From Massilia putida (lineage in GTDB: Bacteria; Pseudomonadota; Gammaproteobacteria; Burkholderiales; Burkholderiaceae_D), in assembly GCF_001941825.1 (NCBI RefSeq), contig NZ_CP019038.1, positions 3,162,001 through 3,226,000 on the forward strand: a stretch of 64,000 bases of DNA, read 5' to 3'. Shown piece after piece: positions 1-11,879 of the stretch. Numbering within the stretch: position 1 is the stretch's first letter; every line of letters starts with the position of its first letter. The position numbers were made by a program, and so were the translations under genes. Below the pieces are notes generated by a model. It worked only from the letters and a program-made list of their open reading frames with translations. It was not told where the DNA came from and did not search any database.

Positions 1-6
1 CCGGGA

Positions 7-1107
7 TCAGTCCCAGTTCAGCGCACCGCCGGTCTGGTACTCGGTCACGCGCGTCTCGAAGAAGTTGCGCTCCTTCTTCAGGTCGATCATCTCGCTCATC
101 CACGGGAACGGATTTTCTTCGTTCGGGAACAGCGCATCGAGGCCGATCTGGACGGCGCGGCGGTTCGCGATGAAGCGCAGGTAGCCCTTGAACATGGCTG
201 CGTTCAGGCCCAGCACGCCGCGCGGCATCGTGTCTTCGGCGTAGCGGTATTCCAGCTCGACGGCCTTCAGGAACAGCTGCTTGATCTCTTCCTTGAACTC
301 GGTCGTCCACAGCTGCGGGTTTTCCATCTTGATCGTGTTGATCAGGTCGATGCCGAAGTTGCAGTGCATCGATTCGTCGCGCAGGATGTACTGGTACTGC
401 TCGGCGGCGCCCGTCATCTTGTTCTGGCGGCCCAGCGCCAGGATCTGCGTGAAGCCGACGTAGAAGAACAGGCCTTCCATCAGGCAAGCAAACACGATGA
501 TCGAGCGCAGCAGCTTCTGGTCGTTTTCCAGCGTGCCGGTGTGGAACGTCGGATCGTTGATGACCTCGATGAACGGGATCAGGAACTGGTCCTTGTCGCG
601 GATCGACGGGATCTCGTTGTAGGCGTTGAAGATTTCCTTCTCGTCCAGGCCCAGCGATTCCACGATGTACTGGTAGGCGTGCGTGTGGATCGCTTCCTCG
701 AATGCCTGGCGCAGCAGGTACTGGCGGCATTCCGGCGCCGTGATGTGGCGGTAGGTGCCCAGCACGATGTTGTTCGCGGCCAGCGAGTCGGCCGTCACGA
801 AGAAGCCGAGGTTGCGCTTGACGATGCGGCGCTCGTCTTCGGTCAGGCCGTTCGGGTTCTTCCACAGCTCGATGTCGCGCTGCATGTTCACTTCCTGCGG
901 CATCCAGTGGTTGGCGCAGCCGGCGAGGTATTTGTCCCACGCCCACTTGTACTTGAACGGGACCAGCTGGTTGACGTCGGTCTTGGCGTTGATGATGCGC
1001 TTGTCGTCCGCGTTCACGCGCTTGGCGACGTCGGCGGCGCTGGCTTCAGAGTTGGCGGCGGCAGGGGCCGGCGCGGCGGCCGGTTCATCGTCCCAGGAGA
1101 GAGCCAT
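7..1107 (-). CDS. nrdB: Ribonucleoside-diphosphate reductase class Ia, beta (radical) subunit
   Basis: Makes and holds the tyrosyl radical that the alpha subunit uses to reduce ribonucleotides to deoxyribonucleotides in the cytosol. The protein has 366 residues. All di-iron ligands can be placed by their spacing relative to E. coli NrdB: D107, E138, H141, E211, E245 and H248. The radical tyrosine is Y145, four residues after H141, as in the E. coli protein. The first 30 or so residues are Ala/Pro-rich and probably disordered. The gene lies 84 bp downstream of nrdA on the same strand, so the two are probably co-transcribed. The extreme C-terminus, which in this family docks on NrdA, is intact. 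Identification is firm. Confidence 0.97.
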   Translation of the reverse strand: MALSWDDEPAAAPAPAAANSEASAADVAKRVNADDKRIINAKTDVNQLVPFKYKWAWDKYLAGCANHWMPQEVNMQRDIELWKNPNGLTEDERRIVKRNLGFFVTADSLAANNIVLGTYRHITAPECRQYLLRQAFEEAIHTHAYQYIVESLGLDEKEIFNAYNEIPSIRDKDQFLIPFIEVINDPTFHTGTLENDQKLLRSIIVFACLMEGLFFYVGFTQILALGRQNKMTGAAEQYQYILRDESMHCNFGIDLINTIKMENPQLWTTEFKEEIKQLFLKAVELEYRYAEDTMPRGVLGLNAAMFKGYLRFIANRRAVQIGLDALFPNEENPFPWMSEMIDLKKERNFFETRVTEYQTGGALNWD

Positions 1108-1140
1108 GATGTTTTCCTTCTTGAGTTCTTGTAGTGGCAG

Positions 1141-1159
1141 CGCCCGGCGGTGCCGGGCG
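1141..1159. other. Small perfect hairpin in the nrdA-nrdB spacer
   Basis: An 8-bp GC-only stem with a 3-nt loop (CGCCCGGC, GGT, GCCGGGCG) sits in the 84-bp gap between nrdA and nrdB. No T-run follows on either strand, so it is not a standard terminator. It could set the relative amounts of the two subunits by stabilising or processing the mRNA. That role is inference. Confidence 0.4.
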
Positions 1160-1191
1160 GTGCGTGTTTCACGTCAGGGTATACAGTCCGC

Positions 1192-4104
<2,913 letters not shown>

Positions 4105-4534
4105 TGAGCCTCCCAGCATGGCGTTCACGAACTGCCACCGCCTTCACGAATTTGTAGATGGACCCGCGATGAATCCGGGGAAAGCTGCCAACTCATCAAA
4201 ATTAGCAACTCGATAACTTTTCGCCGATAAAAATAGGAGCAGCAATGTTGAGAAAAAAGCTTTGCGCCCCTACTCCTTCTGTTCGGCATTAAGGCCGTTG
4301 ACCACTAGATGTAGTAGACAACGGCCTTACAGACCTAATTGTAGTCGATGTACGGAATTTTTAAGAGCTCTGCTACTAAGATTTTTTTCTTGACATCGAT
4401 CAGACCCGATACCTGAAGCCTCCACGGCGAAGTAAGCGCTAACATCGATTTTATGGCGCGATTTTCCGTGCTTACTATTCGTGCAAAAACCGACCGTTTG
4501 GCTTTGCTGCGTTGGCGAAAAGGCCACGACCGGG
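4105..4534. other. 430-bp intergenic region between pilR and nrdA
   Basis: The region is much more AT-rich than its surroundings. Reading toward nrdA it holds a candidate -10 (TACAAT on the minus strand, 4338-4343), two NrdR-box-like sequences, and then a leader of about 230 nt containing AT-rich stretches. The half nearest pilR has no convincing gene. A 74-codon reading frame at 4327-4551 on the minus strand has no ribosome site or recognisable protein. I see no clear Rho-independent terminator for pilR. Confidence 0.6.
4290..4347 (-). promoter_or_regulatory. Tandem NrdR-box-like sites, one inside a 40-bp near-palindrome
   Basis: Site 1 (4302-4317, core CTACATCTAG on the minus strand) and site 2 (4332-4347, core CTACAATTAG) both resemble the NrdR consensus acaCwAtATaTwGtgt. 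They are 30 bp apart, about three helical turns, as NrdR pairs usually are. Site 2 overlaps a TACAAT that fits a -10 box. Site 1 is centred on an inverted repeat with perfect 11-bp outer arms (4290-4300 and 4319-4329). In total 17 of 20 positions pair across 4290-4329. NrdR is the known repressor of nrd genes. Its binding here is inferred from sequence only. Confidence 0.6.
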
Positions 4535-5965
4535 TCAGGGTTCGGGCGCATGAATGTCCAGTTTCTGCATCTGGTAACGGAGCTGGCGCACGCTGATGCC
4601 GAGCAGGCTGGCGGCCTGCGTGCGGTTGAACTGGGTTTGGTTCAGCGCGCGCAGGATGATGTCGCGCTCGACCTGGCTCAGGTAGTCCGGCAGATTGCTC
4701 GGCAGCGCGTCGTCGGCGAGCGACGGGGGCGGCGCGGCCGGCTCCGTCGCCGAGGGCGCCGGGGCCGGGGCCTGAGCCTGGACATCGGCAACCGGCACGA
4801 CGGCCGCATCGCCCAGCTTCGCCCCTTTCAGCAGCAGATCGCCCACCTCGATCACGCCATCGTCGGCGAAGGCGAGCGCCCGCTCCAGCACGTTTTCCAG
4901 CTCGCGCACATTGCCCGGAAAGGCATAGCCGCGCAGCGCCTCGAGCACGCCGGGACCGAGGCGCGCGCCGCCGGGGCCGGCCAGGCGCGCGAGGATGGCG
5001 TCGACCAGGAGCGGCAGATCGTCCAGGCGCTCGCGCAGCGGCGGCAGCGTGAGTTCGATGACGTTCAGGCGGTAGAACAGGTCCTGGCGGAAGCTGCCGT
5101 TCTCCACGCATTTGGCGAGGTCCTTGTGCGTGGCGCTGATGATGCGCACGTCGACCGGTTCCTCGACGGTGGCGCCGATCTTGCGCACGCGCCGCTCCTG
5201 GATCGCGCGCAGCAGTTTCACCTGCATCGCGAGCGGCAGGTCGGCCACTTCGTCGAGCATCAGGGTGCCCCCGTTGGCGGCCTGGAAGAAGCCGTCGCGC
5301 TCGTCGTTCGCGCCCGTGAACGCGCCCTTGCGGTAGCCGAAGAACTCCGCCTCCATCAACGCCTCGGGAATCGCGCCGCAGTTGACGGCGACGAACGGCT
5401 TGCCGGCGCGCGCGCCCTGCGCGTGGATCTCGCGCGCGGCCAGTTCCTTGCCGCTGCCCGATTCGCCGTTGATCGCGATGGGCGCCTGCGAGCGCGCCAG
5501 CCGCGCGATCTGGGCGCGCAGCGCCTGCATCGCGGGCGATTGCCCGATCAGGCGCGACGTCCCGTCCGCATTGGCGCTCGCGGGAGCAGCCGCCGGGTCG
5601 GACAATTTCAGCGCGGCGCGCACCATCGCGCGCAGGTCGTCCAGCACGACGGGCTTCGACACGTAATCGAACGCGCCGGCCTTGAGCGCCACGACCGCAT
5701 TCTCGGCGCTGCCGTACGCGGTGATCACGGCGATGGGCGTGCATTTATGATTGGCCGCCACCTCGCGCACGAGTTCCAGCCCCAGGCCGTCGGGCAGGCG
5801 CATGTCCGTCAGCACCAGCGCATACGGTTTCTGGCCGAGCAGCGCGCGCGCTTCGCGCACGGTCGCCGCGCTGTCCACGTCGAGCCCCATCTTGAGCAGG
5901 GTGATCTCGAGCAGCTCGCGCAGGTCGGGTTCGTCGTCGACCACCAGGATGCGGGGTGAGCTCAT
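4535..5965 (-). CDS. pilR: Sigma-54-dependent response regulator of type IV pilus genes, PilR-like
   Basis: NtrC-class transcription activator of 476 residues. Its receiver domain (residues 5-120) has the acidic pair D10/D11, phospho-acceptor D54 and K104. The AAA+ sigma-54 activation domain (about 138-375) has Walker A GESGSGKE at 167-174 and the sigma-54 contact loop GAFTGA at 214-219. A proline/alanine linker follows, then a Fis-type helix-turn-helix at the C-terminus (about 430-470). The gene is 18 bp downstream of a membrane PAS-histidine kinase with the PilS layout, which is the reason for choosing PilR over other NtrC relatives. The known target in other bacteria, pilA, is not in this window. 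Confidence 0.85.
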   Translation of the reverse strand: MSSPRILVVDDEPDLRELLEITLLKMGLDVDSAATVREARALLGQKPYALVLTDMRLPDGLGLELVREVAANHKCTPIAVITAYGSAENAVVALKAGAFDYVSKPVVLDDLRAMVRAALKLSDPAAAPASANADGTSRLIGQSPAMQALRAQIARLARSQAPIAINGESGSGKELAAREIHAQGARAGKPFVAVNCGAIPEALMEAEFFGYRKGAFTGANDERDGFFQAANGGTLMLDEVADLPLAMQVKLLRAIQERRVRKIGATVEEPVDVRIISATHKDLAKCVENGSFRQDLFYRLNVIELTLPPLRERLDDLPLLVDAILARLAGPGGARLGPGVLEALRGYAFPGNVRELENVLERALAFADDGVIEVGDLLLKGAKLGDAAVVPVADVQAQAPAPAPSATEPAAPPPSLADDALPSNLPDYLSQVERDIILRALNQTQFNRTQAASLLGISVRQLRYQMQKLDIHAPEP

Positions 5966-5983
5966 GGCTTTCTTTCCGTGACG

Positions 5984-7675
5984 TTAAAGGGATGCGGCGA
6001 AGGTGATCACGAAGCGCCCGCTGGCCTCGCCCGTGCCGTCGCCGGCAGCACCGGGCCGGACGTCCTCGGTGCGGTATTCGTAGTCGAGCATCGCGCCGTT
6101 GTTCAGGCACAGCTCGCGCGCCAGGTACAGGCCCAGGCCCGTGCCCTTGCTCGACGTCGTGTAGAACGGTTCGAACAGGTGCGCCCGCACTTCCGGCGTG
6201 ATGCCGGGGCCGTCGTCCTGCACGTGCAACTCCATGCGCCCCGTGGCGTCGAGCACGGGGACCACGCGAATGCTGGCCGGCTTGCCGCTCGCGTAGCGGA
6301 TCGCGTTGCCGAGCAAATTCACGAGCACCTCGCGCAGGTGCAGGCCGTCGAAACGCACGCTGCGCCCGTGCGCCTCGCCCACCCATACTATATCACCGGC
6401 CAAACCGTGCATTTCCGTGAACTCGGCGCGCAGCTCCGGCAAGAAGTCGTCGAGCGCCACGGGCGTGCCGTTCGGCTGCACCTTGCGCGACAGTTTCAGG
6501 ATGTCCTCGACCATGCGGTTCACGCGCGCCACGTTGTCGTTCACGATGCGCAGCAGGCGCACCTCGGCCGGCCCGTGCAAGTCTTCCGCCAGCAGCGAGG
6601 TCGCGTGGCCGATCGCCGACAGCGGATTCCTGACCTCGTGCGCGATGCTGGCCGTCAGGCGGCCCATCGATGCCAGCTTGAGTTGCTGCGCCTGGTTTTC
6701 GATGGCGCTCACGTCCTGCAGGAACACGAGGCTGCGCTCGGCCGCGCCTTCCGGCGTGTCGACGCGCGCGAAACGCAGCTTGAGGTGCACCGGCTGGTCG
6801 AGGCGGCCGCGGATCGCCCCTTCGGTCTCGTGCCAGCGCTTGATCGTGACGTAGCCGCCCGTCGCCGCGGCCGGCGCGTCCGTGGAGCAGCCGACCCAGG
6901 CCGCGAAACTCTGCGCCACCGGCTCGAGCGCCGGCACGTCGGACAGCAGGAACGCGTTGCCGTCCTCGCCCGGCTGCGTCTCCAGCCCGAGCATGCGGCG
7001 CGCCGCCGGGTTGCCGCCGAAGACGGTGCCGTCGCGCCCGAGCACGAGGATGCCGTCGGCGACGTCGTCCACGACGATGCGGTAGATCGCCTGCTGGATG
7101 CGCAGGTCGGCGCCGCGGCGCGCGGCCAGTTCTTCTTGTTTGATGAGCCGCGCAGCCAGGCGGTTCAGCACCAGCACCACCGCGAAGAACGCGGCGCCGG
7201 TGAGCCCCGCCTGGGTCAGCGGCGGCTCGCCCCCGCGCACGAAGATCTGCCAGGCGCTTTCACCCAGCACGAACAGGGACGCCAGCGCGGCCGAGAACAG
7301 GGCCAGCAGCAGCGGCGCGAGGATCGCGGCGCCCGCGAGCGGGAACAGATACATCAGCGCGAGGCCGCTGCGCATGCCGCCGGCGGCCAGGTACAACAGC
7401 GAGATCGCGACGATGTCGACGACGACCTGGCCGGACAGCTGCCACAGGAAGCGCCGGCGCCAGCGCTGGGCGACGGCGGCGAACAGCAGCGCCGTCAGCA
7501 CGTACGTGATGCACGTCTCGGCATACAGGGCGCCGTCCAGGCGGCCGCGCCGCACGTCCACGGCCAGGTAGAGCAGCAGCACGAGCGCGATCACGATGCG
7601 CGTGACCGTCAGCGTCTGCAGCGAGCGCCAGAACGTCGAGCGCGACTCGGCGGAAAGGGGCAACCAGGGCGCCAT
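5984..7675 (-). CDS. pilS: Membrane sensor histidine kinase, PilS-like
   Basis: Senses a signal at the inner membrane and phosphorylates the adjacent PilR-like regulator. The chosen ATG at 7675 gives 563 residues. The frame stays open further upstream, but that part is the shadow of the preceding gene. There are about six N-terminal membrane segments (residues 15-180), then a PAS domain, then a HisKA dimerisation domain with SIAHEVRNPL carrying the phospho-histidine. The HATPase domain shows the N box (NAIRYASG), the G1 box (DDGPGI) and the G2 box (GTGLGLYLA). It starts 8 bp after a PP0621-family gene, suggesting one operon from 8771 down to 4535. Confidence 0.87.
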   Translation of the reverse strand: MAPWLPLSAESRSTFWRSLQTLTVTRIVIALVLLLYLAVDVRRGRLDGALYAETCITYVLTALLFAAVAQRWRRRFLWQLSGQVVVDIVAISLLYLAAGGMRSGLALMYLFPLAGAAILAPLLLALFSAALASLFVLGESAWQIFVRGGEPPLTQAGLTGAAFFAVVLVLNRLAARLIKQEELAARRGADLRIQQAIYRIVVDDVADGILVLGRDGTVFGGNPAARRMLGLETQPGEDGNAFLLSDVPALEPVAQSFAAWVGCSTDAPAAATGGYVTIKRWHETEGAIRGRLDQPVHLKLRFARVDTPEGAAERSLVFLQDVSAIENQAQQLKLASMGRLTASIAHEVRNPLSAIGHATSLLAEDLHGPAEVRLLRIVNDNVARVNRMVEDILKLSRKVQPNGTPVALDDFLPELRAEFTEMHGLAGDIVWVGEAHGRSVRFDGLHLREVLVNLLGNAIRYASGKPASIRVVPVLDATGRMELHVQDDGPGITPEVRAHLFEPFYTTSSKGTGLGLYLARELCLNNGAMLDYEYRTEDVRPGAAGDGTGEASGRFVITFAASL

Positions 7676-7683
7676 GCGGCGGC

Positions 7684-7971
7684 TTACCCGGCCTGCTGCT
7701 GCGCCTCGCGCGCGTGCGCCGTGCCGCAGTAATCGCGGCCCTCGACCCGCACGGCCTCCGACGAAGGGAAATACACGCCGCAGTGGGCGCAGCAGGCCAT
7801 CGGCTCGGCCTTGTCCTCGACGCGGCTCCAGGCCTTGGCGTCGCCGCCGCTTGCCGCGGATGCCGGCCCGGCGACCGGGCCTTGCGCGCGCGCCATCGCG
7901 GCGCGCAGTTTGCTGCGCACCGCCATCACCACGAGGATGACGAGCGCAATCCAGAAAAGCAGTCGCGTCAT
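7684..7971 (-). CDS. Small membrane-anchored PP0621-family protein
   Basis: A 95-residue protein with one N-terminal hydrophobic segment (about residues 3-18), an Ala/Gly-rich linker and a C-terminal CCxxC-type cysteine cluster with a conserved YFPSSEAV-like stretch. The cysteine spacing suggests a small zinc-binding knuckle. The family is typically found just upstream of pilS in betaproteobacteria. Its biochemical function is not known to me. It overlaps the preceding gene by 4 bp (ATGA), which indicates translational coupling. Confidence 0.75.
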   Translation of the reverse strand: MTRLLFWIALVILVVMAVRSKLRAAMARAQGPVAGPASAASGGDAKAWSRVEDKAEPMACCAHCGVYFPSSEAVRVEGRDYCGTAHAREAQQQAG

Positions 7972-8771
7972 ACGAACCCCCGGTGCAGAACGACTTCAAA
8001 TACGAACCGGCTGCCGACATACGCCAGCGCCAGGGTGGCGAATCCGGCCAGCGTGAAGCGCAGCGCGGTCTTGCCGCGCCAGCCGCGCCAGCGGCGTCCG
8101 GCCAGCAGCGCGGCGAACAAGACCCACGACAGCAGCGCGAACACGTTTTTATGGTCCCAGCGCAGCGCGCGGCCGAACAGCTGTTCGGAGAACACGATGC
8201 CCGACAGGACAGTGAGACTGAGCAGAACGAAGCCGATGCCGATCATGCGGAACAGCAGCCGTTCCATGGTCAGCAGCGCCGGCAGCTGGTCGATCGCGCT
8301 CCCCAGCCAGCCCTTCTTCGCGCTCTTCGTGTGCAGGCGCGCCTCCTGCAGCGCCATCAGCACGGCGTGGAAAGCGGCGATCGTGAGCGTGCTGTAGGCC
8401 GACACGGCGACCGCGACGTGCCAGCCGAACGCGGGCGACTGGGCCTGCACGGGCATCAGATTACCCGGGAACAGCGGCGGCAGGATCGCCGCGACGGCCG
8501 CGCACGGCATGACCATGCGGCGCATGCTGTCCAGCGCGAAGTTGCGGTTTTCGATCCAGTAGGCGGCGACGGAAATCCACAGCGCGGCCGACAGCATGAA
8601 GGCGAAGCCGACGCGCAGCGTGCCGTTCGTCACGATGTCCGGCCACAGCGCGGCGCCATGCACGGCCCAGGCCACGGCTGTCACGACCGAAATGGCCGAG
8701 CCCTGCCGCGACGGCAGCAGGGCACATACCGCGTACAAAATGGCCGCGGCGATAAATAGGGTGAGTTGCAT
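7968..8771 (-). CDS. CcsA/YpjD-like integral membrane protein (cytochrome c assembly superfamily)
   Basis: A 267-residue protein made almost wholly of hydrophobic segments, about eight. It resembles the CcsA/HemX/YpjD group. A GWHVAVAVSAYS segment and a later RWDHKNVFALLSW segment supply histidines like those in haem-handling relatives, but there is no full WGxxWxWDxxE motif that would mark a true haem lyase. It is the first gene of the probable operon leading into pilS and pilR. A role in haem or membrane homeostasis is inference from family. Confidence 0.75.
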   Translation of the reverse strand: MQLTLFIAAAILYAVCALLPSRQGSAISVVTAVAWAVHGAALWPDIVTNGTLRVGFAFMLSAALWISVAAYWIENRNFALDSMRRMVMPCAAVAAILPPLFPGNLMPVQAQSPAFGWHVAVAVSAYSTLTIAAFHAVLMALQEARLHTKSAKKGWLGSAIDQLPALLTMERLLFRMIGIGFVLLSLTVLSGIVFSEQLFGRALRWDHKNVFALLSWVLFAALLAGRRWRGWRGKTALRFTLAGFATLALAYVGSRFVFEVVLHRGFV

Positions 8772-8830
8772 ACGCGCGAGTCTACACCATCCGGAATGGG
8801 CAAGGTTAGGTTGCCAGAAGAGTAATCAGC

Positions 8831-8934
8831 ACGTCATTCCCGCGAAAGCGGGAACCCATGTCGAGTTACCGGCATCCGCCGGCTTCACGACTTCCGTAGC
8901 TCAGTATGGGTTCCCGCTTCCGCGGGAACGACGT
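8831..8934. repeat. Dispersed inverted repeat, family A copy 1
   Basis: Two 28-nt arms (8831-8858 region and 8907-8934) of the form CATTCCCGCGnAAGCGGGAACCCAT face each other and match at about 26 of 28 positions, with a short variable centre. Further copies are at 56109, 58899 and 61049, and a partial one is at 50161. It lies between the CcsA-like gene and the ABC ATPase gene. Confidence 0.8.
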
Positions 8935-8938
8935 TGGT

Positions 8939-9733
8939 TTAATCGACCGCCGCCGCCTTGATCTCCGCATCATGGTGACGCTGCTGTTCCTCCATCACCA
9001 TGAGCCCCAATTCCCGCTTGAGCGCATTGAACTCGGGCGCCGCCGGGTCGCGCAGGCGCGGCAGCTCGACGAGCATGTCGCGCTTGATCGTGCCCGGCCG
9101 GTAGGTCATCACGACGATGCGGTCGGCGAGATAGATCGCCTCCTCGATGCTGTGCGTGACGAAGATGACGGTCTTCTTCAGTTCCGCCCACAGGCGCAGC
9201 AGCTCGTCCTGCAGGTTGCGCCGCGTGAGCGCGTCGAGCGCGCCGAACGGCTCGTCCATCAGCAGGATCGGCGAGTCCAGCGCCAGCACGCGCGCGATCG
9301 CCACGCGCTGGCGCATGCCGCCGGACAGGTCTTTCGGATAGCGCTTCGCGAAGTCTTCCAGCGACAGGAGTTTCAACAGTTGGCCCACGCGCGCGGCGAT
9401 CTGCGCGCGCGGCATGCCCTTGATCTCCAGGCCGAAGCCGACGTTCTGCTCCACCGTCATCCACGGGAACAGCGCGTATTCCTGGAACACCATGCCCCGC
9501 TCCGGACCGGGTCCGGCGACCGGCACGCCGTCGGCCAGCACCTTGCCCGACGTCGGCGGGGCGAAGCCGGCGACGGCGTTCAGCAAGGTCGACTTGCCGC
9601 AGCCGGAAGGCCCGAGCAGGCAGACGAACTGGCCATGCGGGATCTCGAGACTGATGTCCTGCAGCGCGACCATCCTGCGGCCGTCGCCGTCGAACACCTT
9701 GCTCACGTTGTCGATCACGATGTGGGCGGTCAT
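8939..9733 (-). CDS. ABC transporter ATP-binding protein, nitrate/sulfonate/taurine type
   Basis: ATPase of an ABC importer at the inner face of the membrane, 264 residues. It has Walker A GPSGCGKST (about residues 41-49), a Q-loop in MVFQEYALFPW, signature LSGGMRQR, Walker B ILLMDEPFGALD and the switch histidine in VTHSIEEA. It is closest in style to SsuB, TauB and NrtD. It follows the permease gene with a 1-bp gap, and the substrate-binding protein gene lies upstream, giving a complete importer. The sequence does not reveal the substrate. Confidence 0.92.
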   Translation of the reverse strand: MTAHIVIDNVSKVFDGDGRRMVALQDISLEIPHGQFVCLLGPSGCGKSTLLNAVAGFAPPTSGKVLADGVPVAGPGPERGMVFQEYALFPWMTVEQNVGFGLEIKGMPRAQIAARVGQLLKLLSLEDFAKRYPKDLSGGMRQRVAIARVLALDSPILLMDEPFGALDALTRRNLQDELLRLWAELKKTVIFVTHSIEEAIYLADRIVVMTYRPGTIKRDMLVELPRLRDPAAPEFNALKRELGLMVMEEQQRHHDAEIKAAAVD

Positions 9734-9734
9734 A

Positions 9735-10568
9735 TCAGTGCTCCAGGCCGCGATGCCAGCGCAGCAGGTAGTTGTTCAGTTTATTCATGCCGGCGTCGAT
9801 GGCCAGCCCGAGCAGGCCGATCGTGATCATGCCGGCGATGATCTTGTCCGACCAGAAGTACTCGCGCGCTTCGAGGATTCGGAAACCGAGGCCGTTGTTC
9901 ACGGCGATCATCTCGGACACGATGACGACGATGAACGCCGTGCCGATGCCGATGCGCATGCCGGTCAGGATGTACGGCACGGCCGCCGGCAGGATCACGC
10001 GCAGGAACATCGTCGTCCCGCCGGCGCCCAGATTGCGCGCGGCGCGCAGATAGATGCCGTCGACCTGGCGCACACCGGCGATGGTGTTCATCAGTACGGG
10101 GAAGAACGCGCCCAGCGCGATGAGGAAGATGGCCGGCGGGTTGCCGAGGCCGAACCACAGGATCGACAGCGGGATGTAGGCGATGGGCGGAATGGGCCGC
10201 AGCAGCTGGAACAAGGGATTCAGCCACGCGTACGCGACGCGGCTCGCGCCCATCCACAGCCCCACCGGCAGCGCCAGGCCGGCGCCGACGAGGAAGCCGA
10301 CGAGCACGCGGTACAGGCTCCCGAGGGCGTCGGTGATCAACTCGCCCGAGACCATCCACGCGAGCCGCCCGCCGCCGCCCGCCTCATGCCAGGCCTGGTA
10401 GTCCTGCAGCGGCAGCAGGTACGCGACCCACTTGCGCCACACCTGCAGCGGGGACGGCAGGATGTTCTCGTTGACCCATCCCATGCCGGCCACCCACTGC
10501 CAGATCGCGATCGCGACGACCGGGACGACCAGGCCGATTGCGATGTCCTGCCACCTGCGTTTCGTCAT
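9735..10568 (-). CDS. ABC transporter permease, nitrate/sulfonate/taurine type
   Basis: Inner-membrane channel subunit of 277 residues with about six membrane segments. The cytoplasmic EAA-type loop, which contacts the ATPase, lies around residues 165-185 (AARNLGAGGTTMFLRVILPAA). Length and layout match SsuC/TauC. The gene sits between the binding-protein and ATPase genes on the same strand, with a family B repeat separating it from the binding-protein gene. Confidence 0.9.
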   Translation of the reverse strand: MTKRRWQDIAIGLVVPVVAIAIWQWVAGMGWVNENILPSPLQVWRKWVAYLLPLQDYQAWHEAGGGGRLAWMVSGELITDALGSLYRVLVGFLVGAGLALPVGLWMGASRVAYAWLNPLFQLLRPIPPIAYIPLSILWFGLGNPPAIFLIALGAFFPVLMNTIAGVRQVDGIYLRAARNLGAGGTTMFLRVILPAAVPYILTGMRIGIGTAFIVVIVSEMIAVNNGLGFRILEAREYFWSDKIIAGMITIGLLGLAIDAGMNKLNNYLLRWHRGLEH

Positions 10569-10603
10569 TCAATTTCTCCGTTCTGGTTCGGAACGTGCTA
10601 CGT

Positions 10604-10656
10604 GTAGGGTGGACAGGCACCGTTGGAACGCGTGGACGGCAAGCCGTCCACCCTAC
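10604..10656. repeat. Dispersed inverted repeat, family B copy 1
   Basis: Begins GTAGGGTGGAC and ends with its complement GTCCACCCTAC. An inner copy of the form GTGGACGGCAAGCCGTCCAC makes a second hairpin. It lies 2 bp from the stop codon of the substrate-binding protein gene, inside the transporter operon. Related copies are near 14001, 15025, 24775, 32861 and 45670. Confidence 0.8.
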
Positions 10657-10658
10657 CG

Positions 10659-11633
10659 TCATTTGATGTTGAGGCTCTTCTTGGCATCATCCAGCAGATC
10701 CGTCTTGACCCACTGCTTCGCCACGGGCGGCTTGGCCATGCGGCCGACACCCGTCTTGACCATGATGTCGGTCGTGGTCTGGATGTGCTCCGGCGTGATG
10801 TCGTAGGTGTACGGCGAATTGCTGATCGCGTCGTCGAAGTCGTCCTTCGTGATCTGGCCCTTGAACACGACTTCACGCACGTATTTCTCGGCCAGCGCGC
10901 GGTCGCGGATGAAGGCGCTCGTGGCCATCACGAAGCAGCGCATGAATTTCTCGGCCACCGCATGCTTCGTGTCGTGGAATTTCTCGGTCATGACCATCGT
11001 CCGCACCGGCTCGCCGATCGGGGTATCGTACGGCTTGATGACTTCGACGCCGAAGCCCTTGTTGATCGCCTGCGACGACTGCGGCTCGGACTGCATCATG
11101 GCGTCGATGTTCTTGCCCAGCAGCGCCTGGTTGAGGTCGGCGTAGGCCAGGTAGACGACCTGCACGTCCTTGCCGGGCGCGGCGTCGGCGGACAGGCCCG
11201 CCTTCTGCAGCTCGGCCATCAGCAGGACTTCCTGGATGCCGCCGCGCGTCACGCCCACCTTCTTGCCCTTGAGGTCCTTCACGCTCTTGACGCCCGCGTC
11301 CGGCCGCGCGACGAGGCGCACGCCGCCCTTGGCGAAGCCGGCCACGACATAGATCGGCGCGCCGCCGGCGCGGCCCGAGATGGCGGCTTCGGACGCCGTC
11401 GCGCCGACGTCGAGCTCGCCCGCGATGATGGCCTGCATCACGTCCAGGCCCTTCGCGAACACGCGTTCCTCGACCTTGATGCCGCATTTGGGGGCGATTT
11501 CCTTGATGTACGAGACCGCGCCGTAGTGCGCGAACTTGAGATTGCCGAGGCGGACCACGTCCTGGGCGTGGGCGCCGCCCGCGGCCAGCAGCGCGGCGAG
11601 GACGAGGGTCTTGCGAAACACGGTTGCTTTCAT
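10659..11633 (-). CDS. Periplasmic substrate-binding protein of NitT/TauT-type ABC importer
   Basis: Captures the transported compound in the periplasm. The start at 11633 has a GGAGA ribosome site and gives 324 residues with a clean signal peptide of about 23 residues (MKATVFRKT, hydrophobic core, AGGAHAQ). An upstream in-frame start would spoil this signal. The mature part has the two-lobe layout of SsuA/TauA/NMT1 proteins, with a KDLKGKKVGV stretch typical of the hinge region. The ligand cannot be told from sequence; sulfonates, taurine, nitrate and pyrimidine precursors are all used by this family. Confidence 0.88.
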   Translation of the reverse strand: MKATVFRKTLVLAALLAAGGAHAQDVVRLGNLKFAHYGAVSYIKEIAPKCGIKVEERVFAKGLDVMQAIIAGELDVGATASEAAISGRAGGAPIYVVAGFAKGGVRLVARPDAGVKSVKDLKGKKVGVTRGGIQEVLLMAELQKAGLSADAAPGKDVQVVYLAYADLNQALLGKNIDAMMQSEPQSSQAINKGFGVEVIKPYDTPIGEPVRTMVMTEKFHDTKHAVAEKFMRCFVMATSAFIRDRALAEKYVREVVFKGQITKDDFDDAISNSPYTYDITPEHIQTTTDIMVKTGVGRMAKPPVAKQWVKTDLLDDAKKSLNIK

Positions 11634-11879
11634 TCTGTCTCCGATCGGGGTCGAACTTTTATTGGAATGAACTACGTGATGCAGCTCTGGAAAATAAACG
11701 CGAAGCAATACATTGTCAAACCGTCCAAGCAGCTTTTACCAAGAATCAACCCAATCGGTTGACTGCACCGCTTGCGAATGGCTGAATACGGGTCTTGACC
11801 GGAGAAAACGCGCCCCGACATGGGGTAAAATGGCGGATTGCGCCCGCCCGCTTATATATATCAGTATAAAAGGTAGAAC

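Noticed and set aside
4327..4551. 74-codon frame in the pilR-nrdA gap
   Set aside because: No ribosome site, no recognisable protein, and it overlaps the regulatory palindrome and the pilR end.
7676..8020. Upstream extension of the pilS frame by about 115 codons
   Set aside because: It runs through the PP0621-family gene in another frame and is Arg/Gly-rich shadow sequence; the ATG at 7675 gives the normal PilS start.
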